DNA from: Pythium myriotylum
Taxonomy: Eukaryota > Oomycota > Peronosporomycetes > Pythiales > Pythiaceae
Direction: 5' to 3'
NCBI GenBank assembly: GCA_023091665.1
Contig: JALJCQ010000009.1
Span: forward strand, 682,001-746,000
DNA length: 64,000 bases
Position numbers and translations under genes: made by a program
In this document: one piece after another, positions 38,094 to 49,074 of the stretch
How positions within the stretch are numbered: position 1 is the first letter of the stretch
Layout of the letters: each line of letters begins with the position of its first letter
The notes under the pieces: model-generated
The model's input: only the letters and a program-made list of their open reading frames with translations
Told to the model about the DNA's origin: nothing
Database searches by the model: none

Positions 38094-40460
38094 ATGCTCC
38101 GCGCATCCTGGCGCCGCGCGGCGGCGTCTCCCGCGGCCGCGGCGCTTCTCTCGCGCCCGCGCGTTGGCTCGTTTATGCAGCTGCGCGCGGCGCTTCGATC
38201 GAGCCAACTCGCGTCGTCTCGCGCGCTCTCGTCTTCGCAGGAGAGCGACGCGATGCGCCGCATCCGCAACATCGGCATCCTCGCGCACATCGACGCCGGC
38301 AAGACGACGACGACCGAGCGCATGCTCTTCTACTCGGGCGCGATCACGCGCATGGGCGAGGTCCACGACGGCGACGCGACCATGGACTTTATGCCCCAGG
38401 AGCGCGAGCGCGGCATCACCATCGGCTCGGCCGCCATCAGCTTCCAATGGAAAGACCACGAGATCAACCTCATCGACACGCCCGGCCACGTCGACTTCAC
38501 GGTCGAAGTCGAGCGCTCGGTGCGCGTGCTCGACGGCGCTGTGGCTGTGCTGGACGGCGTCGCCGGCGTCGAAGCGCAGACGGAGACCGTGTGGGAGCAG
38601 GCCGATCGGTACAAAGTGCCGCGGCTCGCGTTCGTCAACAAGCTCGACCGCGAAGGCGCGAGCTTTGAGCGCTCGTGCGAGTCGCTCGAGTCGCGGTTCG
38701 GCGTGACGACGCTGCGTGTGCAGCTGCCTGTGGGTGAGGAGGCCGAGTTTGAAGGCGTGCTCGACCTCGTCGGCATGCGGCTCATCAAGTGGCTCGACAA
38801 GGACGGCAAGCAGATCCAGGTGCTTCCGATTGTCAACACGAGCGCTGGCAAGATGGCCGAGCTGTACGCAAAGGCTGCTGAGGCGAGACAGCTGCTGATT
38901 GAACGAGCGTCCGACTTTGACGAGGAGCTCGGCGAGCTCTTTCTGATGGAGGAAGAGATCGATGCTGACACCTTGCGTCGTGCGTTGCGACGGATCGCCG
39001 TCAACCGAGAGACATCGTCGGCCGCGATCATCACGCTGTGTGGCAGTGCGCTCAAGAACAAGGGCGTACAGCCGCTTCTGGACGCCGTCGTGGACTACTT
39101 ACCGTCGCCTCTCGATCTCTCGCCGTTCGACGCACACGTCATCAAGCACGACAAGAAGAAGAGCCACCACGGTGCTGACGAGGTCAAGCCAACGACGAGT
39201 GTGGTATCGCGTGCGGCCTCGCCGAACGAGCCGCTGTGCGCACTTGCCTTCAAGGTCAAGCATGACCGACAACGTGGACTAGTGGTCTTTTTCCGCGTTT
39301 ACTCGGGTGTGCTCCACAATAAGTCTCAGCTCTTCAACACAACCCGTGACGCGAAGGAACGCATCACTCGGCTTATGCTTGTGAACGCAGATGACAACGA
39401 CGAGGTGGACGCAATTTCAGCGGGCAACATCGGGGCAGCTGTCGGACTGAAGAACACGTTCACGGGAGACACGATCGTCGGTGCGAAAGACCACGGCGGG
39501 GATTCGCGTCTCATTTTGCCCGGCGTCCAGGTGCCTAAACCTGTGTTCACGTGTTCGATTGAGGCAGAGAGTTCAGCCACGCAGAAGGATCTGGATGACG
39601 CGCTGTACTATTTACAACGAGAGGATCCTAGTTTTGTGGTCTCGCAGGACGAGGAAACGGGACAGACACTCATGTCGGGTATGGGTGAGCTCCACCTTGA
39701 GATCATCAAGGAGCGGCTGCGTACCGAATACAAACTCGAGCCCACCATCGGCGCCATGCGAGTCGCGTACCTTGAAAGCGTGACCCAGGCGACGGAAAGA
39801 GAGTTTACCTACGACACAATGCTTGGCACTGACCGTCAGTATGCGAAGATCAAGATTAGCCTCGAGCCACTACTCGAGTCTGAGACGGTCGGCTCAGAGA
39901 CGGCAATCAACAACATCATCGAGTGGAGCCACGTCCAGGACAAGAAGCTACCACATGCGTTTGTCCTGGCGATCGAGGACGGTCTCAAGGCTGGACTGAG
40001 TCGCGGGGTCGTGTCCTCGAACCGACTCGCTTACCTGAAGGTTGTGATCCACGAGGCCGACTGTCATTATGACCAGGATTCGAACGCCAACGCATTCCGA
40101 GTTTGTGCTGCACTCGCATTGAAGGAAGCTCTCAAAGAGGCGTCTCCTGTGCTTCTTGAGCCCATGATGAAGCTCGAAGTACAGTCGCCCGACCGTTGCG
40201 TCGGCGACGTACTGTCTGATCTGACGTCGCAGCGCCGTGCTCACATCCAGGAAGTTGGTGCCCCGCTTAGTGAAGGGGCTCGTCAGGCACGCTCGGTGGT
40301 CCACGCTCACGTGCCGCTCGCCCACATGGTCGGATACGCAACGCTGCTACGTTCAAAGACAGGTGGCGAAGGTTCGTTCAGTATCTCATTCCTCAAGTAT
40401 GTGGAGGTGGATCACGCTACACGCGAACGACTACTGGGCCCGTCTGCACCAAGCATTTAG
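38094..40460 (+). CDS. GFM2: Mitochondrial elongation factor G2 (ribosome-recycling EF-G)
   Basis: This 788-residue protein starts at ATG 38094; the longer frame begins with GTG. The first 55 residues are rich in R, A and S and lack acids, as in a mitochondrial presequence. The GTPase domain has AHIDAGKTTTTE (about residue 62), DFMPQERERGITI, DTPGHVDF and NKLDREG. GFM2 rather than GFM1 is indicated by FMPQERERGITI, AGVEAQTETVWEQAD and CGSALKNKGVQPLLDAV. EF-G domains II-V follow, including a GMGELHLEII segment. In animals EF-G2mt works with the recycling factor to split mitochondrial ribosomes rather than in translocation; the same role is inferred here. Confidence 0.9.
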   Translation: MLRASWRRAAASPAAAALLSRPRVGSFMQLRAALRSSQLASSRALSSSQESDAMRRIRNIGILAHIDAGKTTTTERMLFYSGAITRMGEVHDGDATMDFMPQERERGITIGSAAISFQWKDHEINLIDTPGHVDFTVEVERSVRVLDGAVAVLDGVAGVEAQTETVWEQADRYKVPRLAFVNKLDREGASFERSCESLESRFGVTTLRVQLPVGEEAEFEGVLDLVGMRLIKWLDKDGKQIQVLPIVNTSAGKMAELYAKAAEARQLLIERASDFDEELGELFLMEEEIDADTLRRALRRIAVNRETSSAAIITLCGSALKNKGVQPLLDAVVDYLPSPLDLSPFDAHVIKHDKKKSHHGADEVKPTTSVVSRAASPNEPLCALAFKVKHDRQRGLVVFFRVYSGVLHNKSQLFNTTRDAKERITRLMLVNADDNDEVDAISAGNIGAAVGLKNTFTGDTIVGAKDHGGDSRLILPGVQVPKPVFTCSIEAESSATQKDLDDALYYLQREDPSFVVSQDEETGQTLMSGMGELHLEIIKERLRTEYKLEPTIGAMRVAYLESVTQATEREFTYDTMLGTDRQYAKIKISLEPLLESETVGSETAINNIIEWSHVQDKKLPHAFVLAIEDGLKAGLSRGVVSSNRLAYLKVVIHEADCHYDQDSNANAFRVCAALALKEALKEASPVLLEPMMKLEVQSPDRCVGDVLSDLTSQRRAHIQEVGAPLSEGARQARSVVHAHVPLAHMVGYATLLRSKTGGEGSFSISFLKYVEVDHATRERLLGPSAPSI

Positions 40461-41027
40461 ACGACCGCATACTGTGGGACCGTGCAATAGAGTCTGCATT
40501 TTGATTATTGGTCTCACTTATCGACTACTCTCTTCTCAAACTACTGTACTAGGAGTCTTCTCCTATCTGACAACAAGCACTGGGGCTGCTTTCGAATCCA
40601 CTTTAGTCTGATCTCCGATTCCAGATGGCAGACGTCAAGAAATTGCTGCAGGTGTTCGCGAACAAGCATCTCGCCGGTTTTTCGTGCCATTTTCAGTTCT
40701 GGAAGTGCAAATACTGGTGGATTTAGATTCCTGGGCCATAATGGACGGCTTCGACAAAATGCCCCAAATTTGGTACAGCAGTTGTGGGTAAGCCCTCATT
40801 TCTCCGACAATTCTGCAGGTCCAAACGAATCGACACCCAATGCCACAGAAACCATGGCAGTGATCTCGAGTATTTAGTGCAAGGCACTTCGTGACGACCT
40901 AGTGAGCATCTGTCGTCAAGCCAGTCCACGCCGATGCGACGGGTGACAGGGTTGAATCAAAAGGCAACGTTGCATTTCAGCTAATCACAGGCATTGTACA
41001 CGCGCCACGCAACTGTCGTTCTACTCG
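40461..41027. other. Convergent intergenic region
   Basis: About 570 bp between the 3' ends of GFM2 and the Myb/NAM-like gene. Only short frames without motifs are present. No tRNA-like or repeat structure was seen. Confidence 0.5.
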
Positions 41028-41987
41028 TCAGGCGTCTGAATCGTCCGACGTATCAAATGAGTCGTCCACGCTGTCGTGCACCGCGCAAAGGGAGCCAATG
41101 GTGATTTTTGAAGCTTGGACGATCTTCTCCTCCATCGACCCGTCAGTCACGTTACTGGACGGAGCGCGATCATTCTGGTGGCTCTCTCTGTTCTTCTCGC
41201 GTTCTGAAAGCGAGCTTCTTCCATAGGCTCGTTTGCGCATCATCACCAAAATTTCCTCCATCTGCAGCTCCAAAAACTCGGCATGCTTGGCGTTGAGGGG
41301 TTGTGTTTTACACAAGTCGTTTAAAACTTGAGCTTGAAGGACTTGAACGGACAACCGAGCAGCTTCAGCCAGTATCGTTGTACTGTTGGCGACAGAAGCT
41401 TCCTCTCGCTTCGCACGTTTGTAAGGTTTCATTCCTCCCTGTCGATTTTTTCCCACGCTGCTCTTTTCCACTGCTACACTACAATGATCACAGCGGTAGC
41501 AAGGCTCTGGTCTTTTGAGAGCTGTCATCGAGTATGCTTCTTCATCCTCCTCGATCTTCGCTCGAAACATTGGACATTTCGTCAAAATTTGAAACGGCGT
41601 CACGAACTCAAATGCTTTCTTTGACGGATGCTGGCGACGGTAAAGATCCATTGCCATCAAGTAGTGATTTGCCTCGTTGTGAGCAGAGATCACTTCAGTC
41701 TCACGTACGCACTTGAGGAACCTGCTTATCGCACGCGCTATGACTCCAAACCGCGACAGCAGACCCGTCCAGTCGCGCTCGTCGATCGTACCTGCGCTTT
41801 TCAACGCAGAAACCTCGGCGTTGCTGTCAAACAATTTCTTCACGGCCAACCAGAACGGCTCCAGTTTCTGGCTTGTGCCCACTCCCTCCATGGTCGCCGT
41901 TACCCACGCATTGCTCAATGCCTCGTCCTCTATCGGGTCGTAGTTCTTGCCGCGACCGCCCTTCCTCTTGCCAGGCGCATTTGCCAT
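41028..41987 (-). CDS. Myb/SANT and NAM-like domain protein, probably transposon-derived
   Basis: This 319-residue protein starts at ATG 41987; the longer frame opens with TTG. A trihelix/Myb-like segment near the N-terminus has the pattern RGKNYDPIEDEALSNAWV, followed by GTSQKLEPFW. A middle block (about residues 75-150) ends in KAFEFVTPFQILTKCP, which resembles the NAM-associated domain found in plant and oomycete proteins linked to PIF/Harbinger transposons. A CDHC pair, a basic patch (KPYKRAKR) and a C-terminal coiled coil follow. It may be a domesticated DNA-binding accessory protein or a host transcription factor. No matching transposase is seen nearby. Confidence 0.5.
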   Translation of the reverse strand: MANAPGKRKGGRGKNYDPIEDEALSNAWVTATMEGVGTSQKLEPFWLAVKKLFDSNAEVSALKSAGTIDERDWTGLLSRFGVIARAISRFLKCVRETEVISAHNEANHYLMAMDLYRRQHPSKKAFEFVTPFQILTKCPMFRAKIEEDEEAYSMTALKRPEPCYRCDHCSVAVEKSSVGKNRQGGMKPYKRAKREEASVANSTTILAEAARLSVQVLQAQVLNDLCKTQPLNAKHAEFLELQMEEILVMMRKRAYGRSSLSEREKNRESHQNDRAPSSNVTDGSMEEKIVQASKITIGSLCAVHDSVDDSFDTSDDSDA

Positions 41988-42551
41988 CGTGCCCGCGATT
42001 TCCTGATTGCGCGCGAATATATCGTCACGCGAAAGCGACACATCCAAATCTAGGTGTGCGAAAGTGCATCGGAGACCCGGCGAATCTGCCCTCGTCCCTG
42101 TTCTAACATCCTACCAGGGTAGTTTTTCTTGACGTGTTTTCTAGTTTAGATCCGAGATGGAGACCGTTTTCTGCTATGTCGTGTGCCATCAGCTATGCAA
42201 AATCTCTGTGTTTAGAGTATCTCCACCTCTAAGACTGCGAGGAGTTGGGTTGACATGTAAAGTGACTTCAAGAAGCTACTTGAGTGAGGGAGGGAAATGC
42301 TGCTCTTGGGCACGAGTATCGAGATCCTGGGCTTGTTCGGCTCAAGCTGCGAAATAATATGAGGAAGACTTTTGCCATTCCGTTAAACTTGAGCGACTGG
42401 GAGCGACTTTGCTTGATGTGAGTTCCTACAGTATTTTGTAGTTGGTCCCGCTGAGTGATCGTGGCAAGCGAATTAGACAACATGCCATGGGAGAAAAGCA
42501 GTGGAAATCAACATCAGTATTCACGAGATGCGTCGTTAATGACACCGTCAA
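41988..42551. other. Intergenic region without recognised genes
   Basis: About 560 bp that should include the promoter of the Myb/NAM-like gene and the 3' end of the amino-acid permease. No motif-bearing frame, RNA gene or repeat was recognised. Confidence 0.5.
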
Positions 42552-44241
42552 CTAGAACATGCTGGACCCGGCACTGTAGAAACCAGTCCCAACGGCGAAC
42601 AGACCGAGCAACGTGATGGCGCGCAGTCCCCACTTGGACCACGTCGAATGCGAGTCACGGAAGAGAGAGAGATGAAACAAAACGGGAAGCACAAAGCCCA
42701 GACACGAGCAGCACGTTGATCCGATGAATGAGATGAATGCTCCAAAGCCTGCCAATCCAAACATTTGCAGGTTGGAAGCAATTATTGGGGATAATGGCAC
42801 AATTGTACACTCACTCGGTGCTCCTCCTGCGATCAATGCAACGACCATGACGACGAGCGAGCGAAACAGAATCGTGATGGACTACAAGAAGAGGTCACAG
42901 TCGCTCGGATATTCTTTGACCCGACAATGGCACGGCTCATACCTGTTCGACGCGCGCTGAGCGATCTCGAAGGCGAAGTGGGGAGAGACACGCAGGCTGG
43001 AGAACCTCAAACACAGGGAAGAGCATGAGTGGGCACGCGCAGAGGAGACCGGCACACAGGCAGAGCTTGACGATGGTCGCGAGGCTGCCATGGCCGGCAA
43101 TGTTGAGCGTGACGACGTCCTTAATGTCGGCGCCAAACGCCAAGTACCCACAGACACCAAAGCTCCCGTACAGAGTCGCGATGAGGGCGACGACCTGGAG
43201 CAGGATGCGACGAAAATGGCGCTTATTCTCCATCGCGTTTTCTAGCGGTAGTGCCATGCCGATGCCAGCAAAGCAGTACGTGGCGACGCCGAAAAAGTAC
43301 GGGATACTCGACAGCGTACCGAACCAGTTCAGCGTCGTTAAAGTGTTTGCAGAGCTTGGCGTGGCTGAGGACGATCCAGATAGATCCATGTACGTGAAGT
43401 CCGCAACGAAGACGACAGCGAGACCCGTGAAGTTCATGACATCCGCGGCGAGTGCGACGTATGCGAGTTGCTTGATGTGGCGGATGAGGCAAAAGAGCAC
43501 GAGTGGTGGGACACAGAGCAAGACGACGAGCTGCTTGGAGATGCCGAAGTACGAGTTGACGTTCGCCGAGATGAAGATCAGATCTGTCAACACGCACAAC
43601 TGTTAGAAATGAATCAAAACAATTCGGTGGACAAGATGACTTGCATGCGACGGAGAATCCAGCCTGCGAGATGACAAGCGAGAGGTTGACGAGCCACTGG
43701 CCCGTGCGGCCCATGACGACCTCGCCGATCTCGCCGTACGTGGAGACAATGATACCTCGCTGCTGCTGGATCTTGTACTTGCACTCGACGATGAGCAGCA
43801 TGCAGAACGCCGTCAACGCGCCGACGAGAAACAATAGTCCCAGTCCGAGCTACACCCATTAGTTGCCGTCAGCACCAAGCGACACCTCCTCCCATAAAAA
43901 ACCCATACCACGACCCCTGTCTCTTTGAACGCGTACGGGAAGCCCAGCACGCCCGAGCCCAGAAACGCGATGATGCAGCTCACGAACGTCTTGGCATCAC
44001 TAGCAAACACGATTTGCTTCCGTCACCAAGTTGACGCGACGGAAGATCCAAATGCTACGTACGACGCGAGCGGCGGCGCCTCGTAGACGACTGGTCCGGT
44101 AGCCTTGAGAGGCAGCAGCAGCGGCGAAGACTCGGCCAACGCGGCCGCGTTTCCCGGGCGCCCGCCCCGCAGCAGCCGCGACGACCGTGGCTGCGAGCTG
44201 CTGCTGCTCGAGCTCGTCGAGGTGGTGGACGCACGAGACAT
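42552..44241 (-). CDS. Amino-acid/auxin permease family transporter, five exons
   Basis: Exons 44063-44241, 43909-43999, 43645-43849, 42943-43583 and 42552-42881 join to a 481-residue protein. Introns are 63, 59, 61 and 61 nt. The N-terminus is a Ser-rich cytosolic tail; then about eleven hydrophobic helices begin with SGVLGFPYAFKETG, the usual first helix of AAAP (PF01490) transporters. Intron 3 (43584-43644) only keeps frame if spliced as GC-AG (GCAAGT donor), which restores the family motif GFSVAYLIFISAN. The likely role is proton-coupled amino-acid transport in the plasma or vacuolar membrane; the substrate is unknown. Exon ends fit each other in phase, so the model is well supported. Confidence 0.85.
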
Positions 44242-45621
44242 TGCGATCTGTGTCAGACAGCCCTGAGCCCGTCGTGGTAATTCACCCTGATTGAGTGACG
44301 GTCTCATGTCACTAGAGTAGTCGAGAAGAGAGATCTCTTTCTCTCAAGATGGACGGCTCGGCTGCCAGGTAAACACAGAGTTGCCACTGGAATCGTTTCC
44401 CGTTGTTCAGCTGTATCCAGACCGGAGGCTTCGTATCGACGCTCGGCGTTTGTTGCCGACAATTTTTACTGTCAACATGATTACCAACGTGACTAAAGCC
44501 AAGTTCCCAAAGTCGGTCAGGACTTCCATGCCGCATCGAACTGAACCGGTGCCTGCCGGCTCAACAAAGGCCATGCTCACACCGCGTCGAAGGATCCATC
44601 CACGTTCGAGCCCAGCGCCGTGTGTAGCACATTGCAATCAAAATTTAGTAACACTCAACATGCCATTCGAGCGGCTCGTGCGTTATTCAGGATCCGGCCA
44701 TGGAACGGTGCGGAAAGAGTTTCATGCTGGGAGCAGGGCGGATCTTCTCGTCGGTCTCTTTGAACAGCTCGACGGTGGCAAGCTGTGAGTTTTTGATGAA
44801 CCCAACGATCAACACCACAAATGGGCAAATGCAGAAGTACTCGCCAGGCAGGATGAGACGGGTTACACAATATATCGACCAGGAGATTGAGCTCCTCGCA
44901 TCGGAGTATTTGTCAGTTTGGAATGAACTCCAGCGACGAACTACAATACGGTGTGTTGTTGGCTCGCACGCGTCGGTTATCAGCTCCAAACTCGATTGCC
45001 TGACTACTGGTTGGGAACGAACAGTCTTAAGTTTGGTACAGAGGTGCAAGAGAGCTGCGCATGTTGTGGTCGCTGACGTCCGAGTATGAAGTCAACGAAG
45101 TGATCTTCGCGAAGTGGAAATATCGAATGGTAGGGACCACGTCGAGCCGAAACATCAGCCTGAGACTCCCGTCCAACTCACCTTGTTGTCAATGACGACT
45201 TCTTCACAACTAGCTGTCCCAGGTGGTGGAGTCGGAGAGACGAATAACAGATAGATCGATGGAACGTGTCGATTACCACTGCGAGCTTCTCGATTCAGAG
45301 ACCGAGACCGAATAGGGATGTTTTCGGATTTGAAGTATTCTGAATGTCCAAAATGTCCAAAAGTGTTCAAAACTATTCTGAAGTGTGCAAAATCCTCCAA
45401 AAGTCTTCAAAACTTGTCATTGGCTGTTTTCAACTGAAAGTATCCAATCACGTCTTTGATTAGCATCGTGTCATCCACCAAAGGCCAACTGACTGACGTT
45501 GGCTGTGGATGCAATTTGTACTTGGAATCTATTGTCGATACTGTCGATATCGCACGAGGCAATTCACTTCGATCGTGGGCGTCGCTGTATATCCTCCAAC
45601 GTACATCAAGATATAAGCAGC
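44242..45621. other. Gene-poor region before the hAT element
   Basis: About 1.4 kb. Minus-strand frames at 44687-45049 and 44407-44637 each encode a hydrophobic helix and could be exons or remnants of a membrane protein, but they have no ATG start or convincing splice pair. The last 300 bp contain clustered CAAAA motifs next to the hAT transposase. Confidence 0.35.
45341..45413. repeat. Cluster of short CCAAAA/TTCAAAA repeats upstream of hAT transposase
   Basis: At least six copies of a NNCAAAA motif (TCCAAAA, TTCAAAA, TGCAAAA) occur within about 70 bp. hAT elements often carry short subterminal repeats that bind the transposase, so this may mark the 5' subterminal part of the element. Confidence 0.45.
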
Positions 45622-48080
45622 ATGGATAGGGCATTTCTCAACGGGGCGGAGCCTCTCAGCGCTGGAAGCGACCGCCAAGGGAGTAGACCACCGAATCCAG
45701 ATCCCCAATCGATCCAACGAATTCTCTATTTCGATAACCAGTCCAGTGATCAAGAACCACCCCGCGCTACGCCAACAAAGAGAGTAGCATCCAATTCGCC
45801 GCCACGAATGCCAACCACATCGGCCAGGCCACCTGTAGCTCCTCGCCCATCTGGGACCACATCGTCTGCGCCGGTCTCTGGTGCGGTGTTGCATCAAACG
45901 CCTGATGCAACACCTCGACGGTCGTCGCGTGTTCATGCTCAGACTTGTTCGCCTGTGACACCTGGGGTGACGCGATCTCAACCACCAACGCCCGCAGCGC
46001 TCCGCAGATCGCCACGCCGACAGACGTCAACGCCAACACATCCTCAAGTCGCACCAGGGAGATCTCCAGACAAAAATGGACGTGCACAGCAAGGGAGACC
46101 TCCAGACGAAGTGTGGGTGCACTTCCACAAAAGAAAGGAAAAAGGCAAGAATTTGGCCATGTGTAAGTACTGCACTAAGCCGCTCAACGACCCTAGACCA
46201 GGTGGCAACATGGCCACACACGTGCTCCGTCACTGCAAACGCATTCCAACACGCATTAAGAACGATCTGACCCTGGCTGCAAGTCAAACCGGCACAACAC
46301 CTACGCCTGATGCCGGTAGACAGGCTGCTACGCAAGCAATGGCCGATCCGCCGTCAAAGCCAACTGCTTGCCCCATCGACCAGGCAACATTTAATTTGCT
46401 GCTCGTTGAACTCGTCGTCGTGTGTGCACTACCATTCTCAATTCTTGACGCAACCGTGTTTAAAGAGTTTATCCAGATATTAGCCCCTGGAATTAAACCA
46501 CCACCCCGCCAATACCTCACCGAGGCAGTGCTGTGCGACGTCGCCAGCAACATGCGCCAACGCGTCGTCGCAAAAATCAACGAGCAACAGTTTGTTTCAA
46601 TTGCGACGGACGGTTGGACGGATCCTAATGGGTCCAAGATCGTCAACTTCATGGTCGTCGCTCCTGAAATGCCGTCGTTGTTCTGGTCATCATGGGCTTC
46701 TGGTTCGGCGGCGCATACCGCAGAAAATATAGCTGCTCAAGTGGAGAAAGTGATTCAAGAAATCCAAAGCGAGACTTCAGCTCGTGTGGTCGGCATCGTC
46801 ACCGACAATGCTGCCAATATGACGAGTATGTGGGGCAAACTATCTCATCTCGCTATCGTGGGCGGCGGCTGTGCCGCGCATGTGCTGAACCTGCTCATGC
46901 AGAACCTCTTTGCTCATGAAGTGCTCAAGAAAGTTCAGTTGAATTGCGTCGAGCTGTCTCGGTTCGTGCGCGACCACGTCGGCCTTCTCGATACTTTCCG
47001 CGAAAATCTCGAGACTATTCGTGCTAACGGTGAGAAGAGAAGCGGCCTTACGCTCCCTGTTCCAACTCGATGGTACTCGGTATTCAACTGTTTGGAAAAT
47101 GTACTTGCCAATCGTGAAGCACTATTTGAGCTGCTGACAGCCCCACACTACGCTAATCTCCGTAAAAGGTACACACGGAAAGTACAATCTCGCGAGAAGC
47201 TCGCCTACATGACTGCACTTGTAGAAGATGGGGGTTTCTGGGAGAATCTTCGCGCAGTTGTTTTATTGATCAGGCCAATACGAAGTGCTCTCGGGAAACT
47301 GGAGTCCGACTCAGAGTATGCGTCAGGTGTGTACAAGTGGTTTCGTAGTCTGCTGCACCATGAAGCCTATCAGCCAAGACGAGGTGAAGTCGCGAATGCC
47401 GTGGCCCAAAGCAGTGATGCCAACGTCGCTGGAGCAGAATCCACTGAAGAAGTCGAGCCACCTGAGTCTGTCTATTCCAAAGGGTATCAACGAGCGACGC
47501 CAATAATCCCTGGTGTCCTCGAAAGGTTTTTTCGCGAGAAAATCGGCACCGATGGGCTTACGCCCACACGAACGCAATGGCGATTGCGTTTTTCTTGGAC
47601 CCAAGAACTAACCTTGAAGACTTTGAGCCAGGAGACGAGCGAAAGACACGTGCTGCGGCGGTCCAGTTTGCACTCGATAAAGGACTGATTATGCCTTCGG
47701 AAGTGGAAGACTTGAAATCCCAGCTCTTTGAATTCGCTGAAGTCAAATCTGAAGAATCAGGGCTCCAAAAAACCAGTCCCCGGAGCTATTGGAAGTCAGT
47801 TCGCAGGGAATTCCCCAAACTTGGCAAGATCGCCGATGTGGTGTTTGCACTACCGACTTCGTCAGCTGCCAGTGAACGAGCCTGGAGCATTTACAACCAT
47901 ATCCATACCAAGAAACGCAATCGGCTTTCGGTTGGCAAAGTCGAGCTTTTAGTCTTCATCTACATCAATTATGGGGCGCTAAAAGGAGACAAAGTGGACC
48001 TCGCAAGACATATCTCTCAAGCGGAGAGCTTCGATTGTGTCGTGGAAGAGTCACTGCTCTCTCAACCTGATAATATGTGA
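45622..48080 (+). pseudogene. hAT family transposase, frameshifted
   Basis: The frame runs from ATG 45622. A P/S/T-rich N-terminus is followed by a BED zinc finger (VWVHFHKRKEKGK, CKYC, then HVLRHC), the hAT catalytic region (ATDGWTDPNG and GIVTDNAANM) and the C-terminal dimerisation domain (ALPTSSAASERAWSIYNHI). One frameshift lies between about 47520 and 47560: the first frame drifts into a non-homologous tail ending at 47688, while the other frame supplies AMAIAFFLDPR and runs to 48080. A T6 run at 47527-47532 is a likely slip site. Terminal inverted repeats and target duplications could not be identified. The copy is probably inactive unless the shift is a sequencing error. Confidence 0.85.
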
Positions 48081-48282
48081 GCTTGTGAACCAACCCGGTC
48101 GTTGGTCTAACCGCCACCGCTTCTGGCTTCAGTTGTATTGGAAAACAGACCCCACGCAGCAACGAATACTGTATATGACTAGATATATTGCATGGTGTGT
48201 ATTGGACATTTGTAATACATTTGAGTTCGACGGTTCTAGAGGAGAGCAGACCACATGCGTGATAGCTCAACCTGTGGCATTA

Positions 48283-49033
48283 TCACGCTCCATTGTCTCC
48301 GTTGACTTTGTACTTAAACGCTGACAGTGAGCTCTCCAGCGCCTTCCATCCGCTCACGTCGTCCACACGGTGCGGCGTGGAGGGCGTGCGAGGCGTGCCG
48401 GCATGAGATCTTCCAGTGAGCGACTCACGCTGATGTTATCGTCGAGCTCCTCGAAACCATTCTCTTCAAAGTCCGGCGATCGCAACTGCACGGATTCGAC
48501 GACCAGTGGCGTGAACTTCTTCGTGGTCCACTCAAGATCTAGCCGCGCGAGTGCGCCGATCAGCTTGGCGACGCTGATGCGCACGCGCGGCTCCCAGTGC
48601 TCCAGATAGTCCTTGACGACACCAGCCACGACGTCCTCGAGGAACGCGAGAACGGTTCTTCTTGCGCGTCCAGGCGTCGATGGACCACGTCGCGCACCAC
48701 AACAGCGAAGACCGCGACGGGCTTCCAGCACCCCTTGCCGAACACTAGCAGCGTCGTGAGCCCTGTTGGGTCAAGATCACGTGCGGTCAAGCGGCTGCTC
48801 CTGCGTGGGGCCAGCAGGGGTTCTGCCGATCGGAAGTGCGGGCTGTCGTGCGAGGTGAGTTTCACGCCATCACGGGACACAGGTCCCGTGATGCAGATGA
48901 GCTCGGCCCACAACCAAGTTGTTTGTTCCCGCAGGCCGTGCTGCGCCAGATTCGACGAGGTCAGAAGAAAAGAGGACCGCAGGACGCTAGGATAACCGAG
49001 AGAACACAAGTGGATTTGCATTGCTTCGCTCAA
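48283..49033 (-). pseudogene. Remnant of a conserved helical-repeat protein gene, two frameshifts
   Basis: Three minus-strand segments read as one coherent protein end if single-base indels are allowed near 48655 and near 48400. The first part has SLGYPSVLRSSFLLTSSNLA, the middle FLEDVVAGVVKDYLEHWEP and PRVRISVAKLIGALARL, and the last segment (SGWKALESSLSAFK) runs to a TGA at 48283-48285. The middle looks like HEAT/ARM helical repeats. The original gene is not recognised. It is wedged between the hAT element and the Copia element, and its 5' part is missing, probably through transposon insertion. Confidence 0.5.
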
Positions 49034-49074
49034 GTCCTTTGCGGTCCAACAGATTAAGAGTCGTGTTCGCTCCC

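Noticed and set aside
44000..44062. In-frame TGA between the first two exons of the amino-acid permease, suggesting a pseudogene
   Set aside because: A GTACGT donor and a TAG acceptor remove the stop in a 63-nt intron and give a proper phase and family sequence.
44687..45049. Minus-strand 120-codon frame with a hydrophobic helix
   Set aside because: It has no ATG at its start and no clear splice partner, so it is mentioned only within the gene-poor region.
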